64,000 nucleotides of DNA from Opeltia flavorubescens. Its lineage: Eukaryota; Ascomycota; Lecanoromycetes; Teloschistales; Teloschistaceae. Location: the NCBI GenBank assembly GCA_000442125.1, contig KE546979.1, positions 620,001-684,000 of the forward strand, in the 5' to 3' direction. Positions 21,326 through 32,165 of the stretch are shown piece after piece. The notes under the pieces were generated by a model. It searched no databases. It saw only the letters and a list, made by a program, of their open reading frames with translations, and had not been told where the DNA came from. How positions within the stretch are numbered: position 1 is the first letter of the stretch; every line of letters begins with the position of its first letter. Made by a program: the position numbers and the translations under genes.

Positions 21326-22920
21326 ATGACGAAACCAAGAAGGAACGTCCAGTTCCAACACCGCAGTAACGGACACCATGCACGCAGACCAAGCGTTTCT
21401 GAAGCAAGTGAAGCCATGTCAGAACCGGGCAGCCCCGGCGCAAGACTAGTGAATGGTAACAGTGAAGTAAGCCATGAGGAGGTACTTCTCATTCCTGAGC
21501 ACAAGTTCCCCCCTGGAATTCTTAAGATACCGACATCAAACCCGTCTCTATCCCAATCCTGTCGACTCGGCTGACCATGGATACGCAGAAAGAACCACCA
21601 CCCCAATCTGAATACGACAAAAAGAAGCAGACGTTCATAACTCGGACGATATGGACCTTCGTCATGATCGCTGGCTTCTTCCTCTCCATGTTTGCCGGCC
21701 ACATCTATGTCATGGGCATAGTCACCGCGATACAAATCGTCTCCTTTAAAGAGGTCATTGCAATCGCCAATGTACCAAGCAGAGCGAAGAATATACCATT
21801 CACCCAATCCCTCAACTGGTACTTCCTGGGGACGACCATGTACTTCTTATACGGCGAGAGCGTGATATATTATTTCAAACATATAGTCCTCGTCGATCGG
21901 GTATTGATAATATTCGCTACCCACCATCGCTTCATCAGTTTCATGCTTTATGTTATGGGTAGATCAATTCACCAAAGCTTGCGAGTCTTCAAACTCTATA
22001 CCTGCTAACTCCTATAGGTTTTGTTGTTTTCGTCGGCTCCCTCAAAAAGGGGCATTACCGTTTCCAGTTCACTCAATTCGCCTGGACACACATGGCTCTC
22101 TACCTGATCAACGTCCAAGCGCACTTCATAATAAATAATATCTTCGAGGGCATGATTTGGTTCTTTCTTCCCGCCTCTCTCGTCATCACCAACGACATCT
22201 TTGCCTACATCTGCGGCATCACCTTCGGCCGCACTCCACTCATCAAACTATCCCCCAAAAAGACCGTCGAGGGCTTCGTCGGCGCTTGGGTCTTGACCAT
22301 CTTCTTCGGCTTCGCAATGACTAACATTCTCATGCGTTACAAATATTTCATTTGCCCGGTCAACGTACGTCCCTAACATTTTTCATAAAAATCAAGTCCT
22401 TCCTAACGATGCTTACTTCTCCTAGGATCTCGGTTCTAGCATCCTCACCGGCCTCCACTGCGACCCCAACCCCGTTTTCCTCCCCCACACCTACACCATC
22501 CGACCCCCACTCCTCCTCCACTCCGCACCCTTCACCTTTTCCGTAGCCCCTATGCAATTCCACATCCTCGTCTTCGCATCCTTCGCATCCCTTATCGCCC
22601 CGTTCGGCGGCTTCTTCGCTTCCGGCCTCAAACGTACCTTCAAAGTCAAGGATTTTGGCGAATCCATCCCCGGCCACGGAGGCATCACAGACAGAATGGA
22701 TTGTCAGTTTATCATGGGACTTTTCGCGTTCATGTATTATCAGAGTTTTATTGCCGTGTACAAGGCGAGTGTAGGCGGTGTGATCGAGATGGCTGTGCAG
22801 GGACTGAGTCCGGACGAGCAGGTGGAGGTTGTGAGGGGGTTGGCGAAGTATCTGGTTGGGCAGGGGATGGTGGGACCGGAGGTGGGGGATTGCCTTCTGG
22901 GAATCGCGAGAAGGAGGTGA
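21326..22920 (+). CDS. CDS1: Phosphatidate cytidylyltransferase (CDP-diacylglycerol synthase)
   Basis: Four exons, 21326-21466, 21589-21958, 22018-22364 and 22426-22920, give about 450 residues. It converts phosphatidic acid and CTP to CDP-diacylglycerol in the ER membrane, the branch point to PI, PG and cardiolipin. Several membrane helices are visible (IWTFVMIAGFFLSMFAGHIYV, EGMIWFFLPASLVITNDIFAY). The family signature near the C-terminus is intact, KRTFKVKDFGESIPGHGG (about residues 355-372). The donor of intron 1 is ambiguous between 21467 (GTAAGC, used here) and 21482 (GTACTT), a difference of five residues in a variable region. Confidence 0.92.
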
Positions 22921-23505
22921 GATTGTTGGAGGAAGGAGGGTTTGGATTTGGATGCATGGATATGATTATATGGGATTTCTCCTTGTTTTCAGTTTATTAG
23001 TATTTTGTAATTGATGATATCTCTCGACGAAAGTATTCTCTTTCGAATGTTGATATTTGAAACTGTACCTGTCTTCAATAGACTTGCATTTCTCACCGGT
23101 TGGCGGCTATATCAGAACAATTGTTTCAGTTATCATGCTAAATCAACTCCCGGATCTCTACAATCTAAGCAAAATGCTGGGGCACAGCAAAGCTAAAATG
23201 TTAGCTGGCATGTCAAGGAGTAACTGAGTAAAGGGTCGACTTACCAAATCATGCCATCAAGATTCAGTGAAATCAGCAGCACATGATAGACCTTCTCAAT
23301 GCCGACCATGTCGAGACCCAGGTTCCACCTCGCACGACAGATTATGAACGGCTTTGAACTGCGACTTTTCCGTGCTAGTTGATCAAGAATGAATGGCTTA
23401 TCGTCGCGAAGACTTCGCCCGGAAGCCAATGAGTGCTTCCATGCAGAGACAGACTCATAGATTGCCCGCATTTTCAATAGGTCTTAATTCCTTTCAATCT
23501 TGATG
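22921..23505. other. Convergent intergenic region CDS1/CTK2 tail
   Basis: It contains two 3' ends. A 78-codon minus-strand ORF (23241-23477) follows the stop of the basic ORF at 23506 but has no recognisable feature and is not called. Confidence 0.45.
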
Positions 23506-24117
23506 TTAGCTGTCTCCGCTTCTCCTCCTTTTGTTTTCTTTCTTCCTAGCCCTCTTCTCCTTTTCCTTCTGCTTCTTCAGTGCCGCAACCCTGGGACTCT
23601 CGGCAGCTACGGCAGCGGCCTGAATTTTCCTTTCTTTAGTCCACTTCTTCGCTGTGCCCTTGCCTGCTTGAGCGCTTGGCGGGGCTTCCTTTGATTGCTG
23701 GAGGGCAGCCTGAAACGCCACACCCTGCTCAGCAAGGGGCACTTTCGGTCTTCGACTTGGGATGCATTGATGGATGCCCGTATTCTCATCTTCGTGGACG
23801 GACTTATAATCATTCTCTTGGCCATCACGGCTTCCATTATCGCCACCTCGAATGCTCGGCGGGATCTCTTCTGATTTATTCGTGACCCCTTTAATGATGT
23901 TACTTGCGCCACCTTGAAGCACTTCACTCTTTCCACTTGAGTTCTGGGCATCCACAAGTCCATCGTCAGAGAGAGATATCGAAGCGCTCTTTTGACCACT
24001 GCGATCTTCGCTCTTGCTCTCGCATGTGAGTTTCTCCTCAATCTGATCTAATTCCATCGATTGAGAAGAAGATTCCGATTCTTGTCCTGCTGGTGGAGTC
24101 ATGCATACTGCGGAATC
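23506..24117 (-). CDS. Lys-rich ORF, probable 3' exon of CTK2 (or separate small gene)
   Basis: It is open for 204 codons from 24117; the first ATG is at 24102. Composition is acidic/Ser-rich first, then strongly basic (KKWTKERKIQAAAVAAE; KKQKEKEKRARKKENKRRR), like a nuclear tail. Directly upstream is a good intron 3' end, with branch-like CTACTAAC and acceptor GGTAG at 24118-24120. The CTK2 stop is only about 66 bp further upstream on the same strand, and the phases match. The matching donor is weak (GTCTGA at the CTK2 stop, or GTGGAG before it). I do not recognise the sequence as a known family. Confidence 0.5.
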   Translation of the reverse strand, partial: DSAVCMTPPAGQESESSSQSMELDQIEEKLTCESKSEDRSGQKSASISLSDDGLVDAQNSSGKSEVLQGGASNIIKGVTNKSEEIPPSIRGGDNGSRDGQENDYKSVHEDENTGIHQCIPSRRPKVPLAEQGVAFQAALQQSKEAPPSAQAGKGTAKKWTKERKIQAAAVAAESPRVAALKKQKEKEKRARKKENKRRRSGDS

Positions 24118-24183
24118 CTACCGATGACCAGCAGGTTAGTAGCTATTGCAAGAAGCCCCAGATCTGGTCCCATGGGAGGGAGC

Positions 24184-25599
24184 TCAGACCCTTCTTCGAT
24201 CATTTTCGACCTCCACTTCATATTCCTCTTCATCCATTTTGAAATATTCAGCTACAATATGCTTCTCATCCCGCGCGCGTTCTGGGTCAAGCATGAAACG
24301 AACAGTCCCATCTTTTAATCCAGGTTTACCTTGCACAGGAGTACCCGTGACTGAAGTCAAACCCATCGGCTGAGGGGATTTGATATCTTTCGGAGATGCA
24401 ATATCACGAGGACTTGTAAGGCCCTTCGGATCTCGCTTTTCTCTTGACCCGTTCGAGGTGGCGCCGTTAGTCAAAGCTTTCTTATGTTCACTCTGGGTAA
24501 AACGAGGTAAATTTTCGGTAGATGCTTCTTGATTGAGCGCAATCCTTATGCTGATGAACTTCTCAAGGGCATGATCTTGCCCGACAATAGTAGAAGCTCG
24601 ATGATGAGTATACAGGTCCAGCAGATCAAGAAGTGTCTCTATATGTTATGTGTTAGCAACAGATTCCTCTAACCTATACAGATAATATCAAAATCAGAAA
24701 ACAAACCCATGATTTCCTGCCGGGATGTCTTCCATTTCTCATAATCATTGCCCTTTTCGAATTCGCGAACAGGGTTATCAAGTACAAGGCCTGCAAGTTC
24801 TATACAAGAAATTGCCATCGTTGGAGTGGTTTGCTTAAGCGGCGCAAAGGTCCGGTAAAGATCCAAAGACATATTGTAGGCTGTCTTGCCCACGGTTTCC
24901 TTGTCTACTGCATATGCTATGGCAATTTTGAGCAGGAGGCGCTGAGGGTACCGGTTTCGAAAGTCAAACCCAGACGCTTCAAGCATCAGTCGTTCGACAC
25001 CTATGATAATCTTTGCATTGTTTTCGAAAATCTATCAGGTCAATTAGAATAGCCATGGCAGAAACTCAGTAACTCTACCGGATCATCTGGAGTCAGCTGC
25101 TCGGAAGCTGGCAGTTTGAGGTTATGTGCAGCACATAAGATATCTCTCGATTTCTTCAGGGTATCCTCGATCTTGCACGCTGTGAAGAGTGCCGCCGCCG
25201 CAGCATCCTATGTCGATTCTAGTAAGCTCTCAAGACAGATTTCCAATTGGATCAATGAGAACATACAATAAAGCCACTATTGTCTGGATGGACTAGCCGA
25301 AATTTGTGAAAATAAACGACTGCGGTATTGTATGTCCGTACGGGTCTCAAAGATATCAGTAACCAATTTAGGAATCTTGAGAGATTATAGACCTACAAAT
25401 GCAAAGCTCGTCTTACACTATCTATCCATGCTACTGCTTGAAGCCTGATACTATCATCTCTTGTCCCCGTTACACCAGCAGCTAGCAAGCATTCTTGCAC
25501 TTTAGTTTCGAAGATATATGGCTTTGCAATTTGAATATACGAGGGATGTGGGCCAGGTTGGTGGACCTCTGCTGGATCACTACTCTGTGAGGGTGCCAT
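24184..25599 (-). CDS. CTK2: CTD kinase I beta subunit (cyclin Ctk2)
   Basis: Five exons, 25599-25397, 25345-25267, 25207-25079, 25031-24707 and 24638-24184, give 396 residues. The cyclin box is clear (VRTYNTAVVYFHKFRLVHPDN, then DAAAAALFTACKIEDTLKKSRDIL). A second cyclin-fold half follows (NYRP-like RNRYPQRLLLKIAIAYAVDKE). The conserved C-terminal block TVRFMLDPERARDEKHIV...EEYEVEVE is present. Ctk2 activates the Ctk1 kinase that phosphorylates Ser2 of the RNA polymerase II CTD. All introns are GT-AG, and each was fixed by phase plus family blocks. The ORF stops soon after EVEVE, but the downstream basic ORF is probably spliced on. Its start codon is 258 bp from that of PPT1. Confidence 0.88.
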
Positions 25600-25856
25600 A
25601 AGGCAGACGCAAGCTATTGTCTACAATAGTAGATTCGAGATATTCTGTCAATATGAACATGCGAGGAATATCATCTTGGTCGAAGATGGCAAAGGCAGTA
25701 TTTGCCGAGATAATGTTCTCTAGACGATGCGATGCTAAGAGCCGATAAGATAACACAAGATCTCTACTCTAAATTCGGTATTACCGGAATAGCTCCTATT
25801 CGCCGCGATCCGCGTCGCGGAGTCGATGCTCTTGCAAGTAGCCTCCTTCTGTTAGT

Positions 25857-26890
25857 ATGGGTCGAAGAGTCAGGGCCCTCATTAACTTCTTTGGCTTAAT
25901 CTCTCTGGTATCAGCGGCCATTCTTCCTCAGAGGCCGCTCTTGTTGACAGGAAATGACCAATTTGGTTCAAACACGGACCCCATCCCATTACCGCTTGTT
26001 GTTTGGCATGGTCTCGGTGACAAGTCAGTAGCTCCCAGGTGGCATAGGATCCTCTGTTGACCTGCTCTAGTTACAAAGCCGATGGCCTACGCTCTATTGG
26101 CAACCTTGCGAATGCAACCAACCCTGGAACTTTCACGTACTACATCCGCCTTGACGATGACGCCTCCTCAGACCGCACAGCAACCTTCCTCGGCAATGTG
26201 ACTGAACAAGTCCAGAAGGTCTGCAACGATATCGCCAACCATCCCCTCCTCTCTCAAGCTCCCGCCATCAACGGTCTTGGTTTTTCCCAAGGTGGCCAAT
26301 TCCTACGTGCCTACGCCCAACGCTGTAACAACCCTCCCTTGCGTACCCTTATCACTTTCGGCAGCCAGCACAATGGCATCAGCGAGTTCCAAAACTGTGC
26401 CGATAATGATTGGGTGTGCAAGAGTTGGGACGGTTACCTGAAACGCAATACTTGGAGCAATTTTGTCCAAAGCAGACTGGTACCTGCGCAGTATTTCCGT
26501 AACCCTGAAAGTCTGGACGAATACCTTGAGAACAGTAATTTCCTGGCCGACATCAACAATGAGCGTGAAGTAAAAAACGAGACTTACAAAACCAATCTCA
26601 AGAAATTGAAGAAATTTGTGATGTTCATGTTTGATGAGGACACAACCGTGGTACCAAAGGAGAGTGCATATTTCGCAGAATATAACGAGACTAGGGATGA
26701 GGTTACGAAGCTGCAGGATAGGACGCTGTACAAGGAAGATTGGCTGGGCCTGAAGTGGTTGGATGAGAGAAAAAGGCTGGAATTCAAGGTTGCGGAAGGA
26801 GGCCATATGCAGTTAAGTGAGGAACTGCTGAGGGATACTTTTAAGCGGTATTTCGGTATCGTTACGCCCGACGACCCCGACGACGAGTAA
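25857..26890 (+). CDS. PPT1: Palmitoyl-protein thioesterase (PPT1 family)
   Basis: Two exons, 25857-26023 and 26071-26890, give 328 residues. A signal peptide is visible (INFFGLISLVSAAILP). The intron splits an Asn codon in the conserved WHGLGDNY motif. The nucleophile motif GFSQGG is at about residue 127 and the catalytic His lies in EGGHMQL at about 301. QHNGISEF and DNDWVCKSW, typical of PPTs, are present. The enzyme removes thioester-linked palmitate from S-acylated proteins in the lysosome or vacuole lumen. Possible N-glycosylation sites (NVT, NET) fit lumenal sorting. It ends only 94 bp from the stop of the converging L1-domain gene. Confidence 0.93.
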
Positions 26891-26984
26891 TACATAGTGG
26901 ACCCGGGGGCGGACTGGCGTTGGGACATGTAACATCAGATCCGATGGCGCCAAATAAATATTCTTAATCACTCAGTCGACATCT

Positions 26985-28254
26985 CTAGGTCTCTTCGACA
27001 GCCTTCTTTTGCTTCGATCTCCGCTTCATCTCCTCCCTATCCAGTCTCTTCTGTTCCCTTAGCTTCTCCCTCCTCTCCTTCATCTCCTTACTCAGGTCTG
27101 CGTCGTCAACCTTTCTTCTTTTCTTCCCCTCTTCCTTCACATCTTCCCCGTTCATCCCCCTTTTAACACCTTTGTGCTCCTCTCCCTCTGCTGTTCTTGC
27201 CAATTCCCTCTCCTTCTTCTTCATCCCCCTCTGCCCTCCAATCGCCCTCTGTTTCGCCTCCTCATTGTCCAGCACATCCTCATCTTCAATCCATAATTCG
27301 TCCGCCAACCATATTGGAAGCGCCATCGTGTTTGGGCCTTTGATATGTACGCCCCTTACATTCCGCCACCCTTTCGTGACAAACTTCTCTATCAGCCCCG
27401 CGACCACCGCCTCCACATTATTGGCAACCTGTTGCGGTGTGAACGAAGACAAGCCGATGCGTACTGTCACACTATTTGAAGGCGAAAGGTGCACCAAAGC
27501 ACAATTAAGCGTTTTCTCAATCTCCTTGGCTATTTGCTGCGGTGGTGCTGTTGGTTTTGATCCCTCAGCGCTAGACTTGACCGCGACTCTTTTGCCCGAA
27601 GCGTCGGTTTGGCGGTGAGGTTCCAAAGATATGGGGATAGGTTTCTTATTACTTTTGTAAAAGGTTTTCCCCAAAATGCTCGGGAGCATGGTTATTATCC
27701 TTGCGTCGGCAAGGAAAACATCATGTTCATTGAGTAGTTGTCTCTTGTTTTCAAATGGCTGGTAGCGCGCTTTAAGCTTGGAGACGCCGATAATCTTGGT
27801 GATCCGAGACGAAAGGGAGGTGGGGAAAGACGGATGAGCAATAGTTTCCTTAACTTGACGCTGGGGATCACATGTTATGAGGCATATTGTTGCAGAAGTA
27901 GAGGTGTTCAGTGAATGTGGGAGAGGTATTTTTCCGGGTTTAAGACGGCGCTGGTCAGCGATGAGTTTCTTGGTTGTGAGCACAAGCCAAATAGGCTCGG
28001 CGTCTAGGGAATCAATCTCATCTGAACTGTCCGAGCTGTTCAAAAGATTCTTGGTGGTCGAGGCAGCCTCTTTGCGTTCGGACTGGCTGCTTATGTGTTT
28101 GAGGAGAGCAGTAGAGGCCTTGAGTGTCTAGCGAGCGTCAGTGTCCTCAATTCCTGGTTGATAGAGTCGGAGATTCGAATACCTGCGACTGATCCAATTG
28201 ATATGGTGATCCAGACTTTACTCTCGCCGTCAAAACTTGCGACTCGGGCGCCAT
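26985..28254 (-). CDS. Ribosomal L1-domain protein of ribosome biogenesis (Cic1/Utp30 type)
   Basis: Two exons, 28254-28183 and 28127-26985, give 404 residues. The L1 fold is recognisable from LDQSQTLKASTALLKHI, through HDVFLADARIITMLPSILGKTFYKSNKKPIPI, to VRGVHIKGPNTMALPIWL. The C-terminus is a long Lys/Arg/Glu-rich tail (MKKKERELARTAEGEEHKG...RSKQKKAVEET), as in nucleolar assembly factors. This family includes yeast Cic1/Nsa3 (60S precursor) and Utp30 (90S precursor). I cannot separate the two from sequence memory, so no symbol is given. The exon 1/exon 2 junction lies at SQ|TLKAS, a 55-nt GT-AG intron. Confidence 0.87.
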
Positions 28255-28558
28255 TACACCACAAATTGTGAATTGCTTAATCCTTCGAAATTAAGACGTG
28301 TGTTGCAGCGGTTCCAGTGGATAATCGATAATCGGTAGGAAAATCTCCGATCCGCCGATATCTCTTGGCTTGGCTGGCATGGGTGGTCCGAGAGTACAAC
28401 CCTGCTTTTGAGATCCCTCACAACTATAAGTAGTCTTTCGAGATGATAGGAATGCGGGCAGCTGATCAGTTGTCAAATGATAATGTATTTAAGAGTAATC
28501 TATATGCGAAATAGTGGATATACCCCATACTTCATCGGAATCAATGATCCAACGGCCC
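28255..28558. other. Short intergenic region between two minus-strand genes
   Basis: About 300 bp should include the L1-domain gene promoter and the 3' end of the L2HGDH-like gene. Nothing further is seen. Confidence 0.4.
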
Positions 28559-29879
28559 TCATCTGTATAGTAAGCCTTCTACCTTTTCCGCGATTGCTAA
28601 TGAGCTGGTCAACCCAGGACTTTCAATACCAAGGAGATTGATAAAGCCCTCAAATCCTTTCTCTCTTCTAATGTAAAAGTCTGAAAACCCGTCGCCTTTG
28701 CCTTGGGCTACTGCACTACCTTTCCCAAGCTTCGGCCGAATACCTGCGTAATCCAACATTACCTTTTCTCTCCGGATACTTGGTAGATATGTCTCGATTT
28801 CGTCCAGAGCAGCACTCAACCGTTCTTCGTTTACGGATAGGTCTTCTGGATCATCGACCCATTCGACGTCGGGCCCAAAGCGGATAGCACCAGTCATGTC
28901 CATCGTCAGGTGAGTCCCTAAGCCTGCAGCACCGGTAGTCGGGGCTGGATAAACGAGCGTCCTTGGCCGGGGACGAGCTGCTGTATACGAATAGTATGAT
29001 CCCTTGGCATAGTATGGCTTCACCTGTCGGTCAGGCGGAAGTATACTGTTAGAAAGCGTCACCGCGGCCAGCCCGGCACTATTAATCAGCGTTTCGGTAG
29101 TAACAGTAGCTGATTCCCCCGATGAGGATGAGGTATGGACGCGATAACCCTGTGCTCCTGAGGAGAGAGGTTCGACGGCATCCACTTTGGTGTTGCATGC
29201 CAGATCTCCTTCGTCTGACTGAAAGTCCGACTCCAGATATGACATATAAGCATGCGAATCAACGATTCCTGTTGTCGGGCTTTCAAGAACAGCCTTGTTT
29301 GCGTGAACATCGGGCTCTCTAGTACGAGCTTCGGCGAGCGAGATGAAAGATGTTGGCACATTGATAGATTTGGTAAACTCGTGAGTCTTCTCCAGCTGCT
29401 CATGCTGCTGATCGTCTTGAGCGAGTATCCATTTCTTGCAGTTTCGATAAGGTATCCCTTGCTTATCACATAATTCATACATCATCCGCTTTCCTTGAAT
29501 ACAAAGTTCGGTTTTGAGGGACGATGGGCCATAATAGATACCAGCGTGGATGACCTGAAAAATCAGTTTGCACTGCACTTATGAAATATAACGTCGCGGC
29601 TCTACCTCAGAGTTGCGGCTGCTCGTCTCGGTTCCTACAGCACCGTGCCTTTCAATCAACAATGTGGAAGTACCATCCCTCTTTGCAAGTTTACGAGCGA
29701 TCGCAAGACCCACTGCTCCAGCACCGATCACCTACAGCATATAAGCCATAGGGAACACAGCATCGCCTTGGCGAGGAAGACCTTACGACGTGAGTATAAT
29801 CAGCTGCTTGTACTCGAGTCGTCGAGAATGCCCGATTCCCCTGCCTGAGGACTGCCCCATACACTGGACGTTCGAACAT
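28559..29879 (-). CDS. L-2-hydroxyglutarate dehydrogenase-like FAD oxidoreductase, mitochondrial
   Basis: Three exons, 29879-29787, 29731-29606 and 29554-28559, give 404 residues. The N-terminus is basic and Ser/Thr-rich ([13 protein letters not shown]), a likely mitochondrial presequence. The FAD-binding Rossmann motif is [18 protein letters not shown] (about residues 31-48), split by intron 1. [26 protein letters not shown] and the C-terminal [10 protein letters not shown] and [19 protein letters not shown] blocks identify the L2HGDH/LhgO branch of the DAO family. The reaction is oxidation of L-2-hydroxyglutarate to 2-oxoglutarate, a metabolite-repair step. The upstream region carries a CRE palindrome and GATA sites (30015-30053). 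Confidence 0.92.
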
Positions 29880-30223
29880 TACAAAACAAAGGAAACGGAG
29901 AAAAAAACAAGGGGAAAGTTATAGGCTCTTGGTGCCAAAGATGCTTGTTTCCCGTCGACAAGCACATTTCCAATGGGCATCAATCCGAGCTGGGACCAAA
30001 GAAAGCCGAGTCGATGACGTCAGATCCCCATTCAACGGTGCGATAAGATAAAGCTCTTGCTTCCATTTGGTCGCCTTGGTCGCTTCGATTCGAGTACTTT
30101 AAAGTGCTGTTTCTGGGTGCGTTGTTCGCCACCTCGATCGGCAGTGTATGGGAGGATATTCTTGGCAAGAACGTGCGTTAGAGGCCTGCTTGGTCTTGGA
30201 GGCATCAGCCAGTCAAGGCGTCC
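29880..30223 (-). promoter_or_regulatory. Upstream region of the L2HGDH-like gene with CRE and tandem GATA motifs
   Basis: A perfect palindrome TGACGTCA sits at 30015-30022, about 136 bp upstream of the start codon. About 20 bp further, CGATAAGATAAAG (30041-30053) holds two overlapping HGATAR sites. Binding by bZIP/ATF or GATA factors is inferred from motif match only. The region also holds the ARH1 3' end. Confidence 0.5.
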
Positions 30224-31895
30224 TTAACTCAAGCAGGCCAGCATATCCTCTACATTCGTGAACTTTTCTCTCTCTTTGCCAACAAGCTTCCCTCGTAATC
30301 TCTCTGCAGCATCAATCTTCAGCCAGTCTTCCCAGCTCACTGTCCTGGTATCTTTCGCAGCGACTTCGTTTTGGATGCTTCTCCAACCATCACCACCGCT
30401 AAGAAAAGATGCGTTACTGTTCCAGTCCATGATGATAGCCTCTGCAGTCGCGAAAGAGTCTTCCATCGTATTTGCGATAACACCGGCCGGCCCTCGCTTG
30501 ACCCATCCTGCGCAGTACATGCCAGGGAGTAACCTTGCGGATCCGTCGCCTTGCACTGGAGCGATCAAACGGCCGAAGTAGTCATTCGTGATGATGCCAC
30601 GTCTCTCGTCGAAATCTATGCCAAATTCGTTCATGCCCGGCAGAGATTCAGATAGATAACCGATACTTCGAAATGCTAGCGATGTTGCGATGGAACATTT
30701 CTGGTCAGTTCCTTCAACCTTAGCAGCAGGATCAAACTGGTCGGCCCCTGAAATCTTCATTCTCTCAAAGTCAACAGACTCCAGATGCGAGAAGCTCGTG
30801 GCGTTGCTAGATGTGAACTGAACCGGAGACAGAAGAAAATCGAGGGCCCATGATTTTTTGGCTTCAATCAGAGATGGTAAAGAGCCTTCAATCAACAGCT
30901 TCGTCAGGCGCTTTGCTGTGCGTGGAAGACTCGAGACATCTGGAGGAAGCAATTCTCGATCGATGGGGTCGAAGTTGACCGCAGGAAGTTTCATGAGCTC
31001 CCGAACTTCTTTGATCGTAAATGAGACTTGCATTGGTCCTCGTCGACCGACTACGTGTACTCTTTTGACTCTGCTTTTTGAGAGCGTCGCAAGAGCTTGT
31101 TCAGACATATCTGTGTGTCGTAAACTGTCCACGCCCTTCAGAAGTGTGCGTGCAACATCCAGAGCCACGTTACCCTGACCAATAATTACAGCGTCATCGC
31201 CAATGTCTAGTCGTGGTGCTAAATTGGAGAATTCAGGTAAGCCATTGTACCAGCCAACAAAATCACGCGCTGAATAGATGCCAGCTAGCTTATCCTCTCC
31301 GGGGATGGCAAGCTTGCGGTCTTTCGACGCTCCGTAGGCGAACAATATCGCGTCATAATGATCCGTAAGGCTCTTAAGCAACACATCCTGGCCTATCTTG
31401 ATATTGCCAATGAAATTGAAGTTAGGCGAAGAGGCCACTTCCGTAAACTTGTCCTGGCAATTCTGTAACGGTCACATCGATCCATTAATATCCATCATGA
31501 CCAAAGGACTTTGAGCAGATCATCTAATGAATTCACTGACATTTACAGGTGATGTTCAAGAATCTAGTGGGAATCGATGCTTAATGGCTTACCTTTACTT
31601 CCGGATGATCTGGCGCCACACCAAATCGGACCAGTCCAAACGGCACAGGGAGTCTTTCATACATGTCAATTTTTGCGTCGTCGATACCTTGCATGACCTT
31701 GTAAGCGGAGTAGAAGCCCGCCGGTCCTGACCCAAGGACTGCCATCCGGAACGGTTTGGTATTCCGAACGACTTGGCTTTGATACCGCCGTTGGCGGCTG
31801 ATGCCTATCATCCATTTCCATCTGAAGTCTGAGTAAATCAGATTAGGGATCCTTGTATTATGAAGGGTAGATATGGACCCCTTAACCTGATTCAT
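30224..31895 (-). CDS. ARH1: NADPH:adrenodoxin/ferredoxin oxidoreductase, mitochondrial
   Basis: Two exons, 31895-31593 and 31462-30224, give 513 residues with a basic presequence. FAD motif VLGSGPAGFYSAYKV is at about residue 53 and the NADP motif GQGNVALDVARTLL at about 195. [23 protein letters not shown] is the family signature and is split by the 130-nt intron (EVK|NCQDKF). VVGRRGPMQ and GWVKRGPAGVIANTMEDSF are also typical. The enzyme passes electrons from NADPH to matrix ferredoxin (Yah1) for Fe-S cluster synthesis and for heme A and ubiquinone hydroxylations. The long intron is unusual for this window but both splice sites are good. Confidence 0.94.
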
Positions 31896-32165
31896 GCCAG
31901 TGAAGGGTTGCGGTTATCGGGCGCCATCGGATCTACTATTAAGCTTCTTCGTTGCTGGGCCAACTGTTTAAGTCAACAAGCGAGGCGCATCTTCCTCTTG
32001 GACCACCCCGCATGATTTGTACGAGATCGTACTTCATCTGTATCAGAGCTTACATTCCTTAGCATACTGCTTTGCAAGTTTGACAATCGTTTCTACACTA
32101 TTTTTAATTGCATTTCAATCGCTATCCCGAGCTTACTCGTCAACTCTTGAGCGGTTCCGAAAGCT

